A stretch of DNA of 64,000 nucleotides from Janthinobacterium tructae (GCF_006517255.1 NZ_CP041185.1:4278001-4342000), one strand, 5' to 3'. Counted from the stretch's first letter, positions 39,765 to 50,017 are shown. Program-made: numbers and translations. Notes: generated by a model from the letters alone, not told the origin.

Positions 39765-41589
39765 TCAGTTTTGCTGCCAACGCCCCGCGCAGCGCATTGC
39801 ACACCACGATGGCTTCCGCTTGCGCCAGCATGGGACGCGTGATGACGGTTTCCTGCGCGTCCCAGGCGGGGTCGGCCAGCATGGCCGCGCGCTGCACGCC
39901 GGGCAGCAGGCCGCAGGACAGGGGCGGCGTGTGCCAGCGGTCATCCAGCTTCACGAAGACATTGCTGCGTCCACCCTCGGTCAGCTCGCCCCGTTCGTTA
40001 AAGAACAGCATGTCGAAGCCGCCTTGCGCCTCGGCCGCGCGCCAGGCTGCGTCGTAGCGCGCGCGCACGCTGCTCTTGTGGCGCAGGAACAGGTCGTCCG
40101 CTGTGGTGGCGTCGGGCGCCAGCATGACTGTTACGGTGTCCGGCAAGGTGCTGAGCGCACCGCTTTGCACTGTGAACCGGCCATCCTGGCGCAGCGCCAG
40201 GCGCAGGCGGAAGGGCGCATCGTCGGGGTGCGCCGCGCAGGCCGCCTGCAGTGCGGCGCGGGCGGCCTGCGCATCCCAGATAAAACCGAAGTAGGCGCAG
40301 GAGGCGGCCAGGCGCGCCAGATGGCGCTCCTGCTGGCGGCAGCCATCGTTGCGGCTGGCGTGCAGGGTTTCGAACAGTTCGAAGTCGTTCGTGAGGCCCG
40401 TGAGGAAGCGGGCCTTGAGCTGGCACTCCGCAAATTCATCGTGCGGGTCGCTGTCGAGCACGATGCCGGCGCCCACGCCCATTTCGCCGCGTCGCATGCC
40501 GCCAGGGCCAGCCGCTTGCAGGGCCAAGGTGCGGATCGGTACGGACATGCAGAAGTCGCCCACGGCGTGAGCGGCGCCGGCGGCTGGTGGATCGAACCAG
40601 CCGATGGCGCCCGTATAGATGCCGCGTGGTGCGGGTTCCAGTTCGGCGATGATTTCCATGGTGCGCCGTTTCGGCGCGCCCGTGATCGAGCCGCAGGGAT
40701 ACAAGGCCTGGAAGATGTCGGCCAGGCTGGCGTCGTCGCGCAGGCGCGCCTGCACGGTGGAGGTCATTTGCAGCACGCTGCTGTAGCGCGTCACCTGGAA
40801 CAGGGCCGGTACCTTGACGGAGCCCGTGGCGGCGATGCGGCCGATGTCGTTGCGCAGCAGGTCGACGATCATTAGGTTTTCCGCGCGATTCTTCGGATCA
40901 TTGGCCAGCGCCCTGGCGCGGTGCGCATTTTCTTCCACCTGTTCGGCAGGAGCGGCCGGCGCCGTGCCTTTCATGGGACGCGCCGTCAGCTCGCCTTGCG
41001 CATGGCGCACGAACAGCTCCGGCGACAGCGACAGCAGGGCGCCGCCATCGGGCAGCATCAGCAGCGCGCCATACGGCACGGGCTGACGCGCGCGCAGCCG
41101 CGCATACAGGGCCAGGGGCGAACCGAAGGCGTCGAAGCGCAAACGATAGGTGTAGTTGACCTGGTAGGTGTCGCCGGCAACGATGTAGTCGTGGATGCGC
41201 TGCAGCGCGCGTGTGAATTCGGCTTGATCCACATTTGCGTGGATAGCGGCCACGCCGGACGGCGCGGTATCCACGCGTGCGTCCAGCCACTGCTGCACCT
41301 CGTCTTGCGACAGCTGCGTGCAATGCTCAAAGACGAGCACTTGCGCCAGCGGCGGCGCGCCGGGGCCGGCCGCGCGCGGCGGCATGGCCAGCAAGTGCGC
41401 GCCCAACTCGTAGCTGCACACGCTGACGGCGTACTGGCCGCGTTCCAAGGCCCCTTGCAGCCCTTCGAGCAGGGCCGGCCACTGCTCCCCCTCGGTGCAC
41501 CGCAAGACCGCCGCCAGGCCCGTGTACAGGCGCGAACCGGCGCCGGGTGTGCTGGCGTCGTCGAGCAGGGCGAAACAGTCGGTATGCAT
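39757..41589 (-). CDS. Aminodeoxychorismate synthase component I fused to PabC-like lyase
   Basis: A 610-residue fusion. The N-terminal two-thirds is a chorismate-binding PabB domain: RPMKGT (PIKGT variant with the catalytic lysine), AENLMIVDLLRNDIGR, GSITGAPKRRTMEII and GEMGVGAGIVLDSDP. From about residue 380 it is a PabC/branched-chain-aminotransferase-like PLP domain (FETLHASRNDG, RHKSSVRARYD with the probable PLP lysine, NERGELTEGGRSNVF). It makes p-aminobenzoate for folate from chorismate, needing a separate PabA glutaminase. Such PabBC fusions are common in betaproteobacteria. Confidence 0.93.
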   Translation of the reverse strand: MHTDCFALLDDASTPGAGSRLYTGLAAVLRCTEGEQWPALLEGLQGALERGQYAVSVCSYELGAHLLAMPPRAAGPGAPPLAQVLVFEHCTQLSQDEVQQWLDARVDTAPSGVAAIHANVDQAEFTRALQRIHDYIVAGDTYQVNYTYRLRFDAFGSPLALYARLRARQPVPYGALLMLPDGGALLSLSPELFVRHAQGELTARPMKGTAPAAPAEQVEENAHRARALANDPKNRAENLMIVDLLRNDIGRIAATGSVKVPALFQVTRYSSVLQMTSTVQARLRDDASLADIFQALYPCGSITGAPKRRTMEIIAELEPAPRGIYTGAIGWFDPPAAGAAHAVGDFCMSVPIRTLALQAAGPGGMRRGEMGVGAGIVLDSDPHDEFAECQLKARFLTGLTNDFELFETLHASRNDGCRQQERHLARLAASCAYFGFIWDAQAARAALQAACAAHPDDAPFRLRLALRQDGRFTVQSGALSTLPDTVTVMLAPDATTADDLFLRHKSSVRARYDAAWRAAEAQGGFDMLFFNERGELTEGGRSNVFVKLDDRWHTPPLSCGLLPGVQRAAMLADPAWDAQETVITRPMLAQAEAIVVCNALRGALAAKLIT

Positions 41590-41610
41590 GGGGACAGCCG
41601 CGGTGGTGAC

Positions 41611-42186
41611 TTACCCCAGCAGCATGGCGATTTGCAGCGCCGCGTCCTGGGATGGATTGATCTTGAAGCCGCTCTTGGCGTAGCGGTGCCAGCGTCCGAT
41701 GACGAAGCCGACGATCAGGGTGGCGCGCGCTGCCACTTCGCTTTCCTTGCCATGGCCTTCGGCGGCAGCCACGCGCAAGGCCTGCTTGAGCGCCAGTTCC
41801 ACGCGGTCGTAGAACTGGTTCATGCGCACTTGCAGGCGCTCGTCCTCATTCACCAGCGCATCGCCGATCAGCACGCGCGTCATGCCCGGATTGCTGATGG
41901 CGAAATTGAGCAGCATGCCGACGATGTCGCGCGTCTGCGTCATGCCGTCGCTGTGCTTTTCCGCGATCTGGTTGATCAGGCCGAAAACGCTCGACTCGAT
42001 GAATTCGATCAGTCCTTCGAACATTTGCGCCTTGCTGGCGAAATGGCGGTACAGGGCCGCTTCCGACACGGCCAGTCTGGCCGCCAGTGCGGCAGTGGTG
42101 ATCTTTTCGCCTTTCGGCTGCTCCAGCATTGCGGCGAGGGCCTGAAGAATTTGTAGCCTGCGTTGGCCCGGCGGTGTGCTTGCCAT
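41611..42186 (-). CDS. slmA: Nucleoid occlusion factor SlmA (TetR family)
   Basis: A 191-residue TetR-family protein. The N-terminal helix-turn-helix is KITTAALAARLAVSEAALYRHFASKAQMF (about residues 28-56; core SEAALYRHF). Length, the GQRRLQILQALAAML start and the neighbourhood (HAD nucleotidase and argB downstream of the same strand order) fit SlmA, which binds chromosomal sites and blocks FtsZ ring formation over the nucleoid. A generic TetR repressor cannot be fully excluded. Confidence 0.85.
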   Translation of the reverse strand: MASTPPGQRRLQILQALAAMLEQPKGEKITTAALAARLAVSEAALYRHFASKAQMFEGLIEFIESSVFGLINQIAEKHSDGMTQTRDIVGMLLNFAISNPGMTRVLIGDALVNEDERLQVRMNQFYDRVELALKQALRVAAAEGHGKESEVAARATLIVGFVIGRWHRYAKSGFKINPSQDAALQIAMLLG

Positions 42187-42233
42187 ATTTTCTCTTGTCG
42201 TTAAAAAAAAGCTGTCTTGATGGGGCGTTCCGT

Positions 42234-42274
42234 CACCGCCGCTAGCGGTGTGGCTTCCGGCGTCAACCGGAAGC
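42234..42274. repeat. Two adjacent hairpins between slmA and the HAD gene
   Basis: CACCGC (42234-42239) pairs with GCGGTG (42245-42250). GCTTCCGG (42253-42260) pairs perfectly with CCGGAAGC (42267-42274). On the minus strand they follow the HAD gene stop by 14 bp but have no U-tract, so they may be an RNA 3' end or weak terminator. Confidence 0.55.
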
Positions 42275-42287
42275 CCAGGAGTCCCCT

Positions 42288-43022
42288 TCAGCGCAGACGG
42301 TGAAGGCGGCGTGCCAAATGCCGGACAGATTTTACTTTGACATCGACGTAAGCGGGGCGATTTAACGCTCTGGGCAGCTTTGCCACGCCGATCGGATCGG
42401 CCATTTTCAGGTATTGCGTGACCCAGGCCGTGCGCAAGCCCAGTCTTTTTGCGCCCTTCAGGTTGGCCAGGGTGTCTTCCACCAGGATGCAGCGGCCAGG
42501 GCGGATCTGATGCTTGCGCATCAGTTTGCGCAGCATCAGGGTCGATGGCTTGGGCCGCAGCTGGCGGTGCACATGCATCGCCTCGATGGCGATATGCTGC
42601 GCAAAGTGCCGGTGCAGGCCCAGATGGCGCATCACGTCGCTCGAGTAGCGCAGCGGCGCGTTGGTGAGTAAAATTTTACGGCCAGGCAGGCGTTTTAGTA
42701 AAGCCCCCAGCCCCCGCTCGGCGCGTATCATGGCGCGCAAATCGTCGAACGCGTGCGTCTCGTGGAGGAAGTGCGCTGCCTGCACCTGATGATGCTTGAC
42801 CATGCCCAGCAAGGTGGCGCCATAGCGGCGCCAGTAGGCCGCGCGCGCCGCATTGACGATGGCGTCGTCGGCCGGCGTCACACCGTCGCCCAGTACGCGG
42901 GCAATATACGTGTTCATATTGGCCGTGATGGTGGGGAAGATGGCGTGCGAGGCATTGTGCAGCGTGTTGTCGAGGTCAAACAGCCAGACCGGCGACGAGC
43001 GGTTAAGATGGGACACAGGCAC
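42288..43022 (-). CDS. HAD-family pyrimidine 5'-nucleotidase-like hydrolase
   Basis: About 244 residues of the HAD superfamily. Motif I is FDLDNTLH, motif II is LLTNAP and motif III/IV is CILVEDTLANLKGAKRLG, with the conserved lysine upstream. It matches the YjjG/SDT1-type pyrimidine nucleotidase group that sits between argB and slmA in Burkholderiales. The start is uncertain: GTG at 43022 or 43016 is close to the fold, whereas the open frame reaches TTG 43067. None has a good ribosome site. Its 5' end faces, and nearly overlaps, the divergent TraB/GumN gene. Confidence 0.85.
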   Translation of the reverse strand: MPVSHLNRSSPVWLFDLDNTLHNASHAIFPTITANMNTYIARVLGDGVTPADDAIVNAARAAYWRRYGATLLGMVKHHQVQAAHFLHETHAFDDLRAMIRAERGLGALLKRLPGRKILLTNAPLRYSSDVMRHLGLHRHFAQHIAIEAMHVHRQLRPKPSTLMLRKLMRKHQIRPGRCILVEDTLANLKGAKRLGLRTAWVTQYLKMADPIGVAKLPRALNRPAYVDVKVKSVRHLARRLHRLR

Positions 43023-43078
43023 AGGAGTCTTTAGGCAAGATGATAAGCAAGATGAAAAATTCAACAATCAGGAAAACC

Positions 43079-43987
43079 ATGCGACGCCAGATTATAGTGA
43101 TGTTTTGCGGATTATTCTTGCTGCCGTTGCCAGCGGCCTTCGCCGAAGTGCCGCCCGTGGCGCAAAACCGGGGCGCCCTGTTCAAGATCCAGGACGGGGG
43201 CCACTCCCTGTATTTGTTCGGCACGATCCACGTTGGCGCACCCGACTTTTATCCGCTCGAGCCGACGGTGACGCAGGCATTGGAAGGCGCCGGGGCACTG
43301 GCGCTGGAGATCGATCCCGGCGCCGACCCGCGCGCCGCCTTGGGCGCCGTGCTGAAATACGGCATGGAGGCGCCGGGCAGCCAAGTGCCGGCCGATTGCC
43401 GCCAGACCCTGGCGCCGCGTCTGGCGCCGTTGTTGAAAAAATACGGTATAGCGCCCGAAGCGGTGGCGCCGATGAAACCGTGGATGCTGGCCAGCATGCT
43501 GGCCATCGGCGAGTTTTCCACACTCGGCTACCGCTCCGACCTGGCGGTCGACAATTATCTGTCGCAGCAGGCCAGGGCGCGCAAGATCCCTGTGGTGGAA
43601 CTCGAATCGATGGAAGGCCAGCTGGCGCTGTTTGGCGCCATGACGCCGCTCGACCAATGCCGCTTCCTGGAAGATGGCGTGGCCTCGATCGAGGACCAGG
43701 AACAAAGCCAGGAAGCGCGCGAGATCGCCAACGCCTGGCGCACGGCCGACGCGGCAGCCTTCGACAAGCTGGCCGCCAAAGCGGCGACAGACCCGTCGTT
43801 TTCCGCGCAGTTCGTGCAAAAAGTGCTGCTCGACGGCCGCAACCCGGCCCTGGCCGACGGCATCGCCAAACTGCTGGCGCGCGAAAAGCACAGCCTGGCC
43901 GCCATCGGCGTGCTGCACCTGGTCGGAACGAAAAGCGTGCCGGATTTATTGCGTCAAAGGGGCTTGAAGGTCGTGCGGGTGTATTGA
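43079..43987 (+). CDS. TraB/GumN-family exported protein
   Basis: About 302 residues with a Sec signal (MRRQIIVMFCGLFLLPLPAAFA|EV). The family motifs GTIHVG (histidine near residue 43) and the distant GVLHLVG are the paired histidine motifs of the TraB/GumN/TIKI metalloprotease-like clan; ELESMEGQLALFGAMT is also typical. Enzymatic activity in bacteria is unproven. ATG 43079 has AGGA 5 nt upstream; ATGs at 43040 and 43052 would give an unusually long signal n-region. Confidence 0.87.
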   Translation: MRRQIIVMFCGLFLLPLPAAFAEVPPVAQNRGALFKIQDGGHSLYLFGTIHVGAPDFYPLEPTVTQALEGAGALALEIDPGADPRAALGAVLKYGMEAPGSQVPADCRQTLAPRLAPLLKKYGIAPEAVAPMKPWMLASMLAIGEFSTLGYRSDLAVDNYLSQQARARKIPVVELESMEGQLALFGAMTPLDQCRFLEDGVASIEDQEQSQEAREIANAWRTADAAAFDKLAAKAATDPSFSAQFVQKVLLDGRNPALADGIAKLLAREKHSLAAIGVLHLVGTKSVPDLLRQRGLKVVRVY

Positions 43988-43989
43988 AA

Positions 43990-44112
43990 CGCGCAGTAGA
44001 TGCGGGCTACAGATAGCAGAGCAGATGGAAAAGTGTTCAGGGCAAGGCGTCCTGACGAAGACAGTACGAATGTACGGCGAGGAAGGACAACGCCGCCATG
44101 GACATTTTTTCA
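43990..44112. repeat. Possible degenerate copy of the A-tract/hairpin element
   Basis: It begins CGCGCAGTAG, the reverse of the CTACTGCGCG end of the other copies. It has a central GTAC-GAAT-GTAC hairpin near 44070 and ends near a T6 tract (44105-44110). The flanks diverge from other copies, so membership is tentative. Confidence 0.35.
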
Positions 44113-44130
44113 GCTGCGGGGAGATATAGT

Positions 44131-44205
<75 letters not shown>

Positions 44206-44237
44206 ATAAAAAATCGGCGCTGGGTGAATTGCGCCGA
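44206..44237 (-). terminator. argB intrinsic terminator abutting tRNA-Thr
   Basis: On the minus strand TCGGCGC (44237-44231) pairs with GCGCCGA (44220-44214) around a 10-nt loop, followed by TTTTTTAT (44213-44206). The next base is the tRNA 5' end. Confidence 0.8.
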
Positions 44238-44245
44238 ATTATTTT

Positions 44246-45169
44246 TTAGTGCGAACGGATCATAGTACCAAAAGCCTGCTCGGTCAACACTTCCAGCAAT
44301 AATGAGTGTTCGATGCGGCCATCGATGATGTGCACCGTGTTCACGCCCGACTTGGCGGCGTCGAGCGCGGACGAGATCTTCGGCAGCATGCCGCCCGAGA
44401 TCGTGCCATCGGCGAACATCTCGTCGATTTCACGCGCGGACAGGTCGGTCACCAGGTTGCCCTGCTTGTCCTGGACGCCAGCGATGTTGGTCATCATGAT
44501 CAGCTTTTCCGCTTTCAGGATTTCCGCGATCTTGCCGGCTACCACGTCGGCGTTGATGTTGTAAGCCTGGCCATCCTGGCCAAAACCGATAGGCGAAATG
44601 ATGGGAATGAAGGCATCGTCCTGCAGTGCCTTGACGACGGCCGGGTTGATCGCATCGATCTCGCCGACAAAGCCGATGTCGAGGAATTCGCCCGGATGTT
44701 CGCGGTCCGGCATCTGCATCTTGCGCGCGCGGATCAAGCCGCCATCCTTGCCCGTCAGGCCGACAGCCTGGCCGCCGTAATGGTTGATCAGCATGACGAT
44801 ATCCTGCTGCACTTCGCCGCCCAGCACCCACTCCACCACTTCCATGGTTTCTTCATCGGTGATACGCATGCCTTGCACGAAGGTGCCTTGCTTGCCGATT
44901 TTTTTCAGCGCGTTGTCGATCTGCGGTCCGCCGCCGTGCACCACCACCGGGTTCATGCCGACCAGCTTGAGCAGGATGACGTCGCGCGCGAAGCCGTGCT
45001 TCAGGCGTTCGTCCGTCATGGCATTGCCACCGTATTTGATGACGATGGTCTTGCCATGGAAATTGCGAATGTAGGGAAGGGCCTCGGCCAGAATCTGCGC
45101 CTTGATTTGCGGCGACACCGCCGTCAAGTCGTCATTCATGTCCAGGTTCAAGTTAGCTAGTTGATTCAT
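44246..45169 (-). CDS. argB: Acetylglutamate kinase
   Basis: A 307-residue amino acid kinase for the second step of arginine synthesis. [10 protein letters not shown] (about residues 42-51), [11 protein letters not shown] (about 74-84), [10 protein letters not shown] and the C-terminal [19 protein letters not shown] are all diagnostic of ArgB. An N-terminal extension of about 25 residues before the core suggests an arginine-sensitive hexameric type, though that is family inference. It ends in a terminator just before tRNA-Thr. Confidence 0.96.
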   Translation of the reverse strand: MNQLANLNLDMNDDLTAVSPQIKAQILAEALPYIRNFHGKTIVIKYGGNAMTDERLKHGFARDVILLKLVGMNPVVVHGGGPQIDNALKKIGKQGTFVQGMRITDEETMEVVEWVLGGEVQQDIVMLINHYGGQAVGLTGKDGGLIRARKMQMPDREHPGEFLDIGFVGEIDAINPAVVKALQDDAFIPIISPIGFGQDGQAYNINADVVAGKIAEILKAEKLIMMTNIAGVQDKQGNLVTDLSAREIDEMFADGTISGGMLPKISSALDAAKSGVNTVHIIDGRIEHSLLLEVLTEQAFGTMIRSH

Positions 45170-45370
45170 GGCGAGTCCGGAAAATAGATTTGTGCGATTT
45201 TACAGGGAAGAAGAAAATCCTGGAGGCATTATAGGGTGATCTTGTTGTATTTTCCCTGATGATCCTATAGTCTGGCCCGATATGTCCCCCAGCCAGCCTT
45301 TTTACTGCCAGTTACATCTGCGTCGCACCCCGGTGCAGCATGACACACACTTGCCAATTCAAACACAGCC

Positions 45371-45568
45371 ATGAGCGTATGCACTCTCTGTGGCGCCACC
45401 TTCCAGTGTGGCCAGACTGACCCGCAGGCCAGCGGACCATGCTGGTGCGTGGCCCTGCCGCCGGCCATGCCCGTGCCCGGTAGCGTCGCCGTGGGCTGCT
45501 GGTGTCCCGCCTGCCTGCAACAGCGCATCGCCGCCGTGACGCCCCCGGCGGCAACGCCGGCCAGATAA
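45371..45568 (+). CDS. Small cysteine-rich CWC-type protein
   Basis: A 65-residue protein with six or seven cysteines: MSVCTLCGATFQCG, GPCWCVALPP and a C-terminal GCWCPACLQQRI. The paired CxxC and CWC motifs match the Cys-rich CWC family, probably a small zinc-binding protein. No Shine-Dalgarno is evident. It stands alone between the divergent argB and the histidine kinase gene. The 200 bp between it and argB show no other feature. Confidence 0.75.
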   Translation: MSVCTLCGATFQCGQTDPQASGPCWCVALPPAMPVPGSVAVGCWCPACLQQRIAAVTPPAATPAR

Positions 45569-45663
45569 ACGCATCGGCGCGCTTTTTCCTTTGCAAAAGA
45601 CCTTGCATATTGTAGGGGAATACGGTCAGACTTCGATTTTTAAGAATTTCTTATAGGAAAGTT

Positions 45664-48600
45664 ATGCGCTTCAGGGATATCCGCATCGGCGTGCGCATTA
45701 ATGCCGGTTATGCCATTTTGATCGTGCTGATGCTGGTCGTCATCGTCCTGGCCGGTAGCCGCATCTATGCCATCCGCGCCGAGACCGACGATATCCTGCA
45801 GCGCGACTGGGTCGCCGCCAAGGCCACCAGCAAGATCCATGGACTGGCGCGCGAGGCGGCCACGCGCATCGGCAGCTTGCCGAACCAGCATGAATTGGCA
45901 CGGCGCCAGGCGAACCAGGCACGTCTGGAAGCGATCAAGCAAGGCATCGATGAACAGGTGCGCATCCTCGATGGTCTCGATGCGCGGCCGGAAGAACGGC
46001 GCCTGCTGGAACGGATGCATCTGGCACGCGCCGATTACTATGTTTCGCTCAAGACGATCTTCGAACTGGTCGAGCGCGGCGAGGATGCTGCCGCGGAGCT
46101 GGCCATGCAGACACAGACCCTGCCGGTGCTGGAAAAAGTGCTGCTGTATGTGGGCCAGCTCGATGACTTGCAACAGCAACTGATACGCGACAGCGCGGCC
46201 AGGATACGCAACGATATCGATACGTCGCTGATCCTGATGGGCGGTATCGGGCTGGCAGCCCTGTTGATCGGCCTGGCCTTTGCCTGGTCGGCGCGCTCGA
46301 TCACGCGTCCGCTGGGCGAGGCGGTGGCGATCGCTACGCGCGTGGCCAAAGGCGACTTCAGTTCTGTCATCGAAGTGACGTCGCGCGATGAGACGGGCGA
46401 ATTGCTGCAGGCGCTGAAAAACATGAGTACCAACCTGGCCGTCGAGCAGGATCTGCGCCATGCCGTCGAAGTGGCCGAGGATGCGACCAAGATGAAGTCG
46501 GACTTCCTGGCCAATATGTCGCATGAGATTCGCACGCCGATGAACGGCATCATCGGCATGACCCACCTGGCGCTGCAGACGGAGCTCACCTCGACCCAGC
46601 GCAATTACCTGGAAAAGGTAGAGTCGGCGTCGAAGAACCTGCTGGCCATCATCGACGACATCCTCGATTTCTCGAAGATCGAAGCGGGCAAGATGGCCTT
46701 TGAAAAAGTCGATTTTTTCCTTGAGGACGTGCTGGCGCAGATCGCCGACCTGTCCGTGATGCGTGCCCAGGACAAGGGGCTCGAACTGCTGTTCGACATC
46801 GCCCCCGACGTGCCGAACGCCTTGCAGGGCGATCCGCTGCGCCTGGGCCAGGTGCTGATCAACCTGACCAACAATGCCATCAAATTTACGGACAAGGGCG
46901 AGATCGTCGTCAGCATCCGCTTGCAGCAGCTGGAAGAACATGCGGCGGTGCTGCGTGTCGACGTGCGCGATACGGGCATCGGCCTGACGCCGCCCCAGCG
47001 CAGCAAATTGTTCCAGGCATTTACCCAGGCCGACACCTCCACCACGCGCCACCACGGCGGCACCGGCCTGGGGCTGACCATCAGCAAGCGCCTGGTGGAA
47101 ATGATGGAAGGCGAAATTGACCTGGTCAGCGAAGCGGGCGTGGGCAGCACCTTTTTCTTCACGGCCCGCTTCGGCCTGGCCGCCGTGCCGCGCGACAGCC
47201 TGCCAGTGCCGCCGCAGTTCCAGGGCCTGCGCGTGCTGGTGGTCGATGATAACCCCAGCGCGCGTGAAATTTTCGTCAGCATGCTGACGGCGCTCGGTTT
47301 CGATGCGCGTGCCGTGTTTGGCGGCGTGCTGGCCATCGGCGCCGTGGCGCAGGCGCGCACCGAGGGGCGCCCTTACGGGCTGGTGCTGATGGACTGGAAA
47401 ATGCCGGGCATGAACGGCCTCGATACGCTGGCCGGCATCCGTGCCGATGCCGCCGGCATCGATGTGGCGCCGGCCTGTATCATGGTCACGGCCTTCCATC
47501 GGGAAGCACTGCTGGAGGCGGCGCGCCAGCGGGAATTGCCGCTCGATGGCGTATTGAACAAGCCGGTCAGCGCCTCGACCCTGCTCGACCAGATATCGTT
47601 CGTGTTTGGCGGCGTGACAGGGCAGAGTCGCAAGACGCAGCGCCAGAGCAGCTACCGCGACGACGAACGCGCCCTGCGCGGCGCCTGGCTGCTGCTGGTG
47701 GAGGATAACGAGGTGAATCAGGAAGTGGCGCAGCATATTCTCAACGATGCCGGCATCCGTGTCGACATCGCGAGCAATGGCGCCATCGCGCTGGCGAAGA
47801 TCGAGGAAAACGCCTATGACGGCGTGCTGATGGATTGCCAGATGCCGGTAATGGATGGCTACCAGGCCACGCGCAAGCTGCGCCAGGATCCCCGTTATTC
47901 GGATTTGCCCGTGATCGCCATGACGGCCAATGCCATGGTCGGCGACAAGGAAAAATGCCTGGACGCCGGCATGAACGATTTCATCGCCAAGCCGATCGAC
48001 GTGGCGCAGCTGTTCGGTACCCTGGCGCGCTGGATCGCGCCGGCTGCGCCGCAGGAAATGACGGTGGTGGTGGCGCAGCCGGAAGCGGAGCTGCCCGTGA
48101 TCGCCGGCCTGAAAATGGCGGAGGCCATGCGGCGCGTGGGCGGCAATGCCACTTTGATGCGAAAATTGCTGGATCGTTTTGTGGAAACCCAGTTCGATGC
48201 CATGCAGCGCATCGTCGCCGCCATCGAGAACAACCAGCTCGAGACGGCAATCCGGGAAGCGCATACCCTGAAGGGCCTGGCCGGCAATATCGGCGCCGGT
48301 GGCCTGGCCGACAGCGCGGCGCGGGTCGAGCATTTGCTCAGCCTGGGATCGCATGACGGCTTGCCGCAGGCGCTGGCGGCCTGCACCCTGGCGCTCGACG
48401 AACTGGTGCCGAAGATCGTGCTGGCCATGCAGTCGCGCAGCAATGTGCCCGAGCCGGGCAACGCCGTGGCGGCACCGGTGGACCGGGCATACCTGGAGGC
48501 GGGCTTGCGCGAACTGTCGCAACTGCTGCAGCAGGACGATGCGCAAGCCGTCAAGCATCTCGATGGCATCGGTCCCGTGCTGGTCGCGGCCGGGCAGGCG

Positions 48601-48702
48601 GAACATGCGCGCCAGCTGAAGCGCATGCTGGGACAATACGATTTCGAAGGTGCGCTGGCGCAGCTGGGCGAGGTGGCCGATGCGCTGGAGCTGACACTGT
48701 GA
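45664..48702 (+). CDS. Hybrid sensor histidine kinase with two receivers and an Hpt domain
   Basis: A 1012-residue membrane kinase. TM1 is about residues 14-33, a helical periplasmic sensor spans about 34-184, TM2 is about 185-208, followed by HAMP (209-260), HisKA with His287 ([11 protein letters not shown]) and HATPase with N-box NLTNNAIKF (about 400), DTGIGL and GGTGLGL. Receiver 1 has phospho-Asp577 (LMDWKMPG), receiver 2 has Asp724 (LMDCQMPV), and the Hpt domain has His867 ([10 protein letters not shown]). All phosphorelay residues are intact. The downstream HD-GYP response regulator, 31 bp away, is the probable output. Confidence 0.95.
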   Translation: MRFRDIRIGVRINAGYAILIVLMLVVIVLAGSRIYAIRAETDDILQRDWVAAKATSKIHGLAREAATRIGSLPNQHELARRQANQARLEAIKQGIDEQVRILDGLDARPEERRLLERMHLARADYYVSLKTIFELVERGEDAAAELAMQTQTLPVLEKVLLYVGQLDDLQQQLIRDSAARIRNDIDTSLILMGGIGLAALLIGLAFAWSARSITRPLGEAVAIATRVAKGDFSSVIEVTSRDETGELLQALKNMSTNLAVEQDLRHAVEVAEDATKMKSDFLANMSHEIRTPMNGIIGMTHLALQTELTSTQRNYLEKVESASKNLLAIIDDILDFSKIEAGKMAFEKVDFFLEDVLAQIADLSVMRAQDKGLELLFDIAPDVPNALQGDPLRLGQVLINLTNNAIKFTDKGEIVVSIRLQQLEEHAAVLRVDVRDTGIGLTPPQRSKLFQAFTQADTSTTRHHGGTGLGLTISKRLVEMMEGEIDLVSEAGVGSTFFFTARFGLAAVPRDSLPVPPQFQGLRVLVVDDNPSAREIFVSMLTALGFDARAVFGGVLAIGAVAQARTEGRPYGLVLMDWKMPGMNGLDTLAGIRADAAGIDVAPACIMVTAFHREALLEAARQRELPLDGVLNKPVSASTLLDQISFVFGGVTGQSRKTQRQSSYRDDERALRGAWLLLVEDNEVNQEVAQHILNDAGIRVDIASNGAIALAKIEENAYDGVLMDCQMPVMDGYQATRKLRQDPRYSDLPVIAMTANAMVGDKEKCLDAGMNDFIAKPIDVAQLFGTLARWIAPAAPQEMTVVVAQPEAELPVIAGLKMAEAMRRVGGNATLMRKLLDRFVETQFDAMQRIVAAIENNQLETAIREAHTLKGLAGNIGAGGLADSAARVEHLLSLGSHDGLPQALAACTLALDELVPKIVLAMQSRSNVPEPGNAVAAPVDRAYLEAGLRELSQLLQQDDAQAVKHLDGIGPVLVAAGQAEHARQLKRMLGQYDFEGALAQLGEVADALELTL

Positions 48703-48733
48703 CAAGGATAACTATGCAGAGCGAAGGACGGGC

Positions 48734-49885
48734 ATGAGAGCGTCAGCAAGCAAGCCAACCATCCTGGTAGTCGACGACACGCCAGACAATATCGATCTGC
48801 TGCGCGCGGTGCTGGAAGACGATTACCGCACCAAGATCGCCGTCAATGGCGAGCGCGCCCTGAAGATCGCCGCCGGCGGCGACCAGCCCGATCTGATCCT
48901 GCTCGACATCATGATGCCGGGCATGAGTGGCTACGATGTGTGCCGCGCGCTGAAGGCCGATCCCGCCACGGCCGGCATCCCCGTGATTTTTGTGACCGCC
49001 ATGAGCGAAGTGGCCGACGAGCAGCTGGGCCTGGCCCTGGGCGCCGTCGATTACATCACCAAGCCGATTTCGGCGCCCATCGTGCTGGCCCGTATCAAGA
49101 CGCAGCTGGCGATGAAGCAGATGCAGGATTTTTTGCGCGACCAGAATCATTACCTGGAAACGGAAGTGGAGCGCCGGGTGCAGGAAGTGGCGGCGCTGCA
49201 GGACGTCACGATACACGCCATGGCTTCGCTGGCCGAGACGCGCGACAGCGAGACGGGCAACCATATCCGCCGCACCTCGCACTACCTGAAGGCGCTGGCC
49301 GAGAAAGTGCGCGACCTGCCGCGTTTCCGCGATTTTTTGACGGACAAGAATATCGAACTGCTGTTCAAGACGGCGCCGCTGCACGATATCGGCAAGGTGG
49401 GCATCCCCGACCATATTTTGCTCAAGCCGGGGCGTTTCGAGCCGCACGAAATGGCCATCATGAAGACGCACACCACCCTGGGGCGCGACGCCATCCTGGC
49501 GGCCGAGCACGAGCTGGGCATCGAGGTCGATTTCCTCAAGTACGCGAAAGAGATCGCCTACAGCCACCATGAAAAATGGGATGGCAGCGGTTACCCGCAA
49601 GGGCTGGCTGGCGAAGACATCCCGATTTCGGCGCGCCTGATGGCGCTGGCCGACGTGTATGACGCCCTGATCAGCCGACGCATCTACAAGCAGGGCATGG
49701 AGCATGCACAGGCCGTGCAGATTATCATCGAGGGGCGCGGTTCGCACTTTGACGCCGAGATCGTCGACGCCTTCCTGCAGATCCAGGACCAGTTCATCGC
49801 CATCTCCAGCCGCTATGCCGATGGCGTGTGCGAGATCGCCGACAAACAGCGGCAGATCGCGCCATACACCGAAAACATCAGCTGA
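48734..49885 (+). CDS. Response regulator with HD-GYP c-di-GMP phosphodiesterase domain
   Basis: A 383-residue RpfG-type protein. An N-terminal receiver has phospho-Asp58 (LLDIMMPG). A coiled linker leads to an HD-GYP domain with intact APLHDIGKVGIPD, HTTLGRDAI, HHEKWDGSGYP and LADVYDAL motifs, so c-di-GMP hydrolysis is expected. It probably receives phosphate from the upstream hybrid kinase. Its last codons (NIS and TGA, 49874-49885) run into a sequence duplicated from the neighbouring depolymerase gene. Confidence 0.95.
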   Translation: MRASASKPTILVVDDTPDNIDLLRAVLEDDYRTKIAVNGERALKIAAGGDQPDLILLDIMMPGMSGYDVCRALKADPATAGIPVIFVTAMSEVADEQLGLALGAVDYITKPISAPIVLARIKTQLAMKQMQDFLRDQNHYLETEVERRVQEVAALQDVTIHAMASLAETRDSETGNHIRRTSHYLKALAEKVRDLPRFRDFLTDKNIELLFKTAPLHDIGKVGIPDHILLKPGRFEPHEMAIMKTHTTLGRDAILAAEHELGIEVDFLKYAKEIAYSHHEKWDGSGYPQGLAGEDIPISARLMALADVYDALISRRIYKQGMEHAQAVQIIIEGRGSHFDAEIVDAFLQIQDQFIAISSRYADGVCEIADKQRQIAPYTENIS

Positions 49886-49995
49886 CGGTCTTGAAGAAGC
49901 GCAGCTGCTTTTTGCGACCGGCGGCTGGCGTCCGGGCCTTTACCGTCGGTCGCATGACTGTCGCTGCCGCCGGACCAGGCATGGCCGGCGCCGTG
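49880..49995 (-). pseudogene. Decayed partial copy of the depolymerase gene 3' end
   Basis: Three blocks repeat the end of the adjacent esterase gene in the same order: 49880-49905 equals 50020-50045 (26 nt identical), 49922-49940 equals 50052-50070 (19 nt), 49963-49995 equals 50096-50128 (33 nt). Read on the minus strand, one frame gives HGAGHAWSGGSDSHATDGKGP like the intact protein, and a frameshift near an A-run precedes LRFFKTVS and TGA. No 5' part of the gene is present. Confidence 0.85.
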
Positions 49996-50017
49996 CATGC
50001 CACGTCCAGATCGGTGC

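Noticed and set aside
45640..48705. A 1021-codon open frame antisense to the hybrid kinase
   Set aside because: It mirrors the kinase codons in high-GC sequence, is rich in His/Gln/Arg/Asp from the reverse complement, and has no domain or ribosome site.
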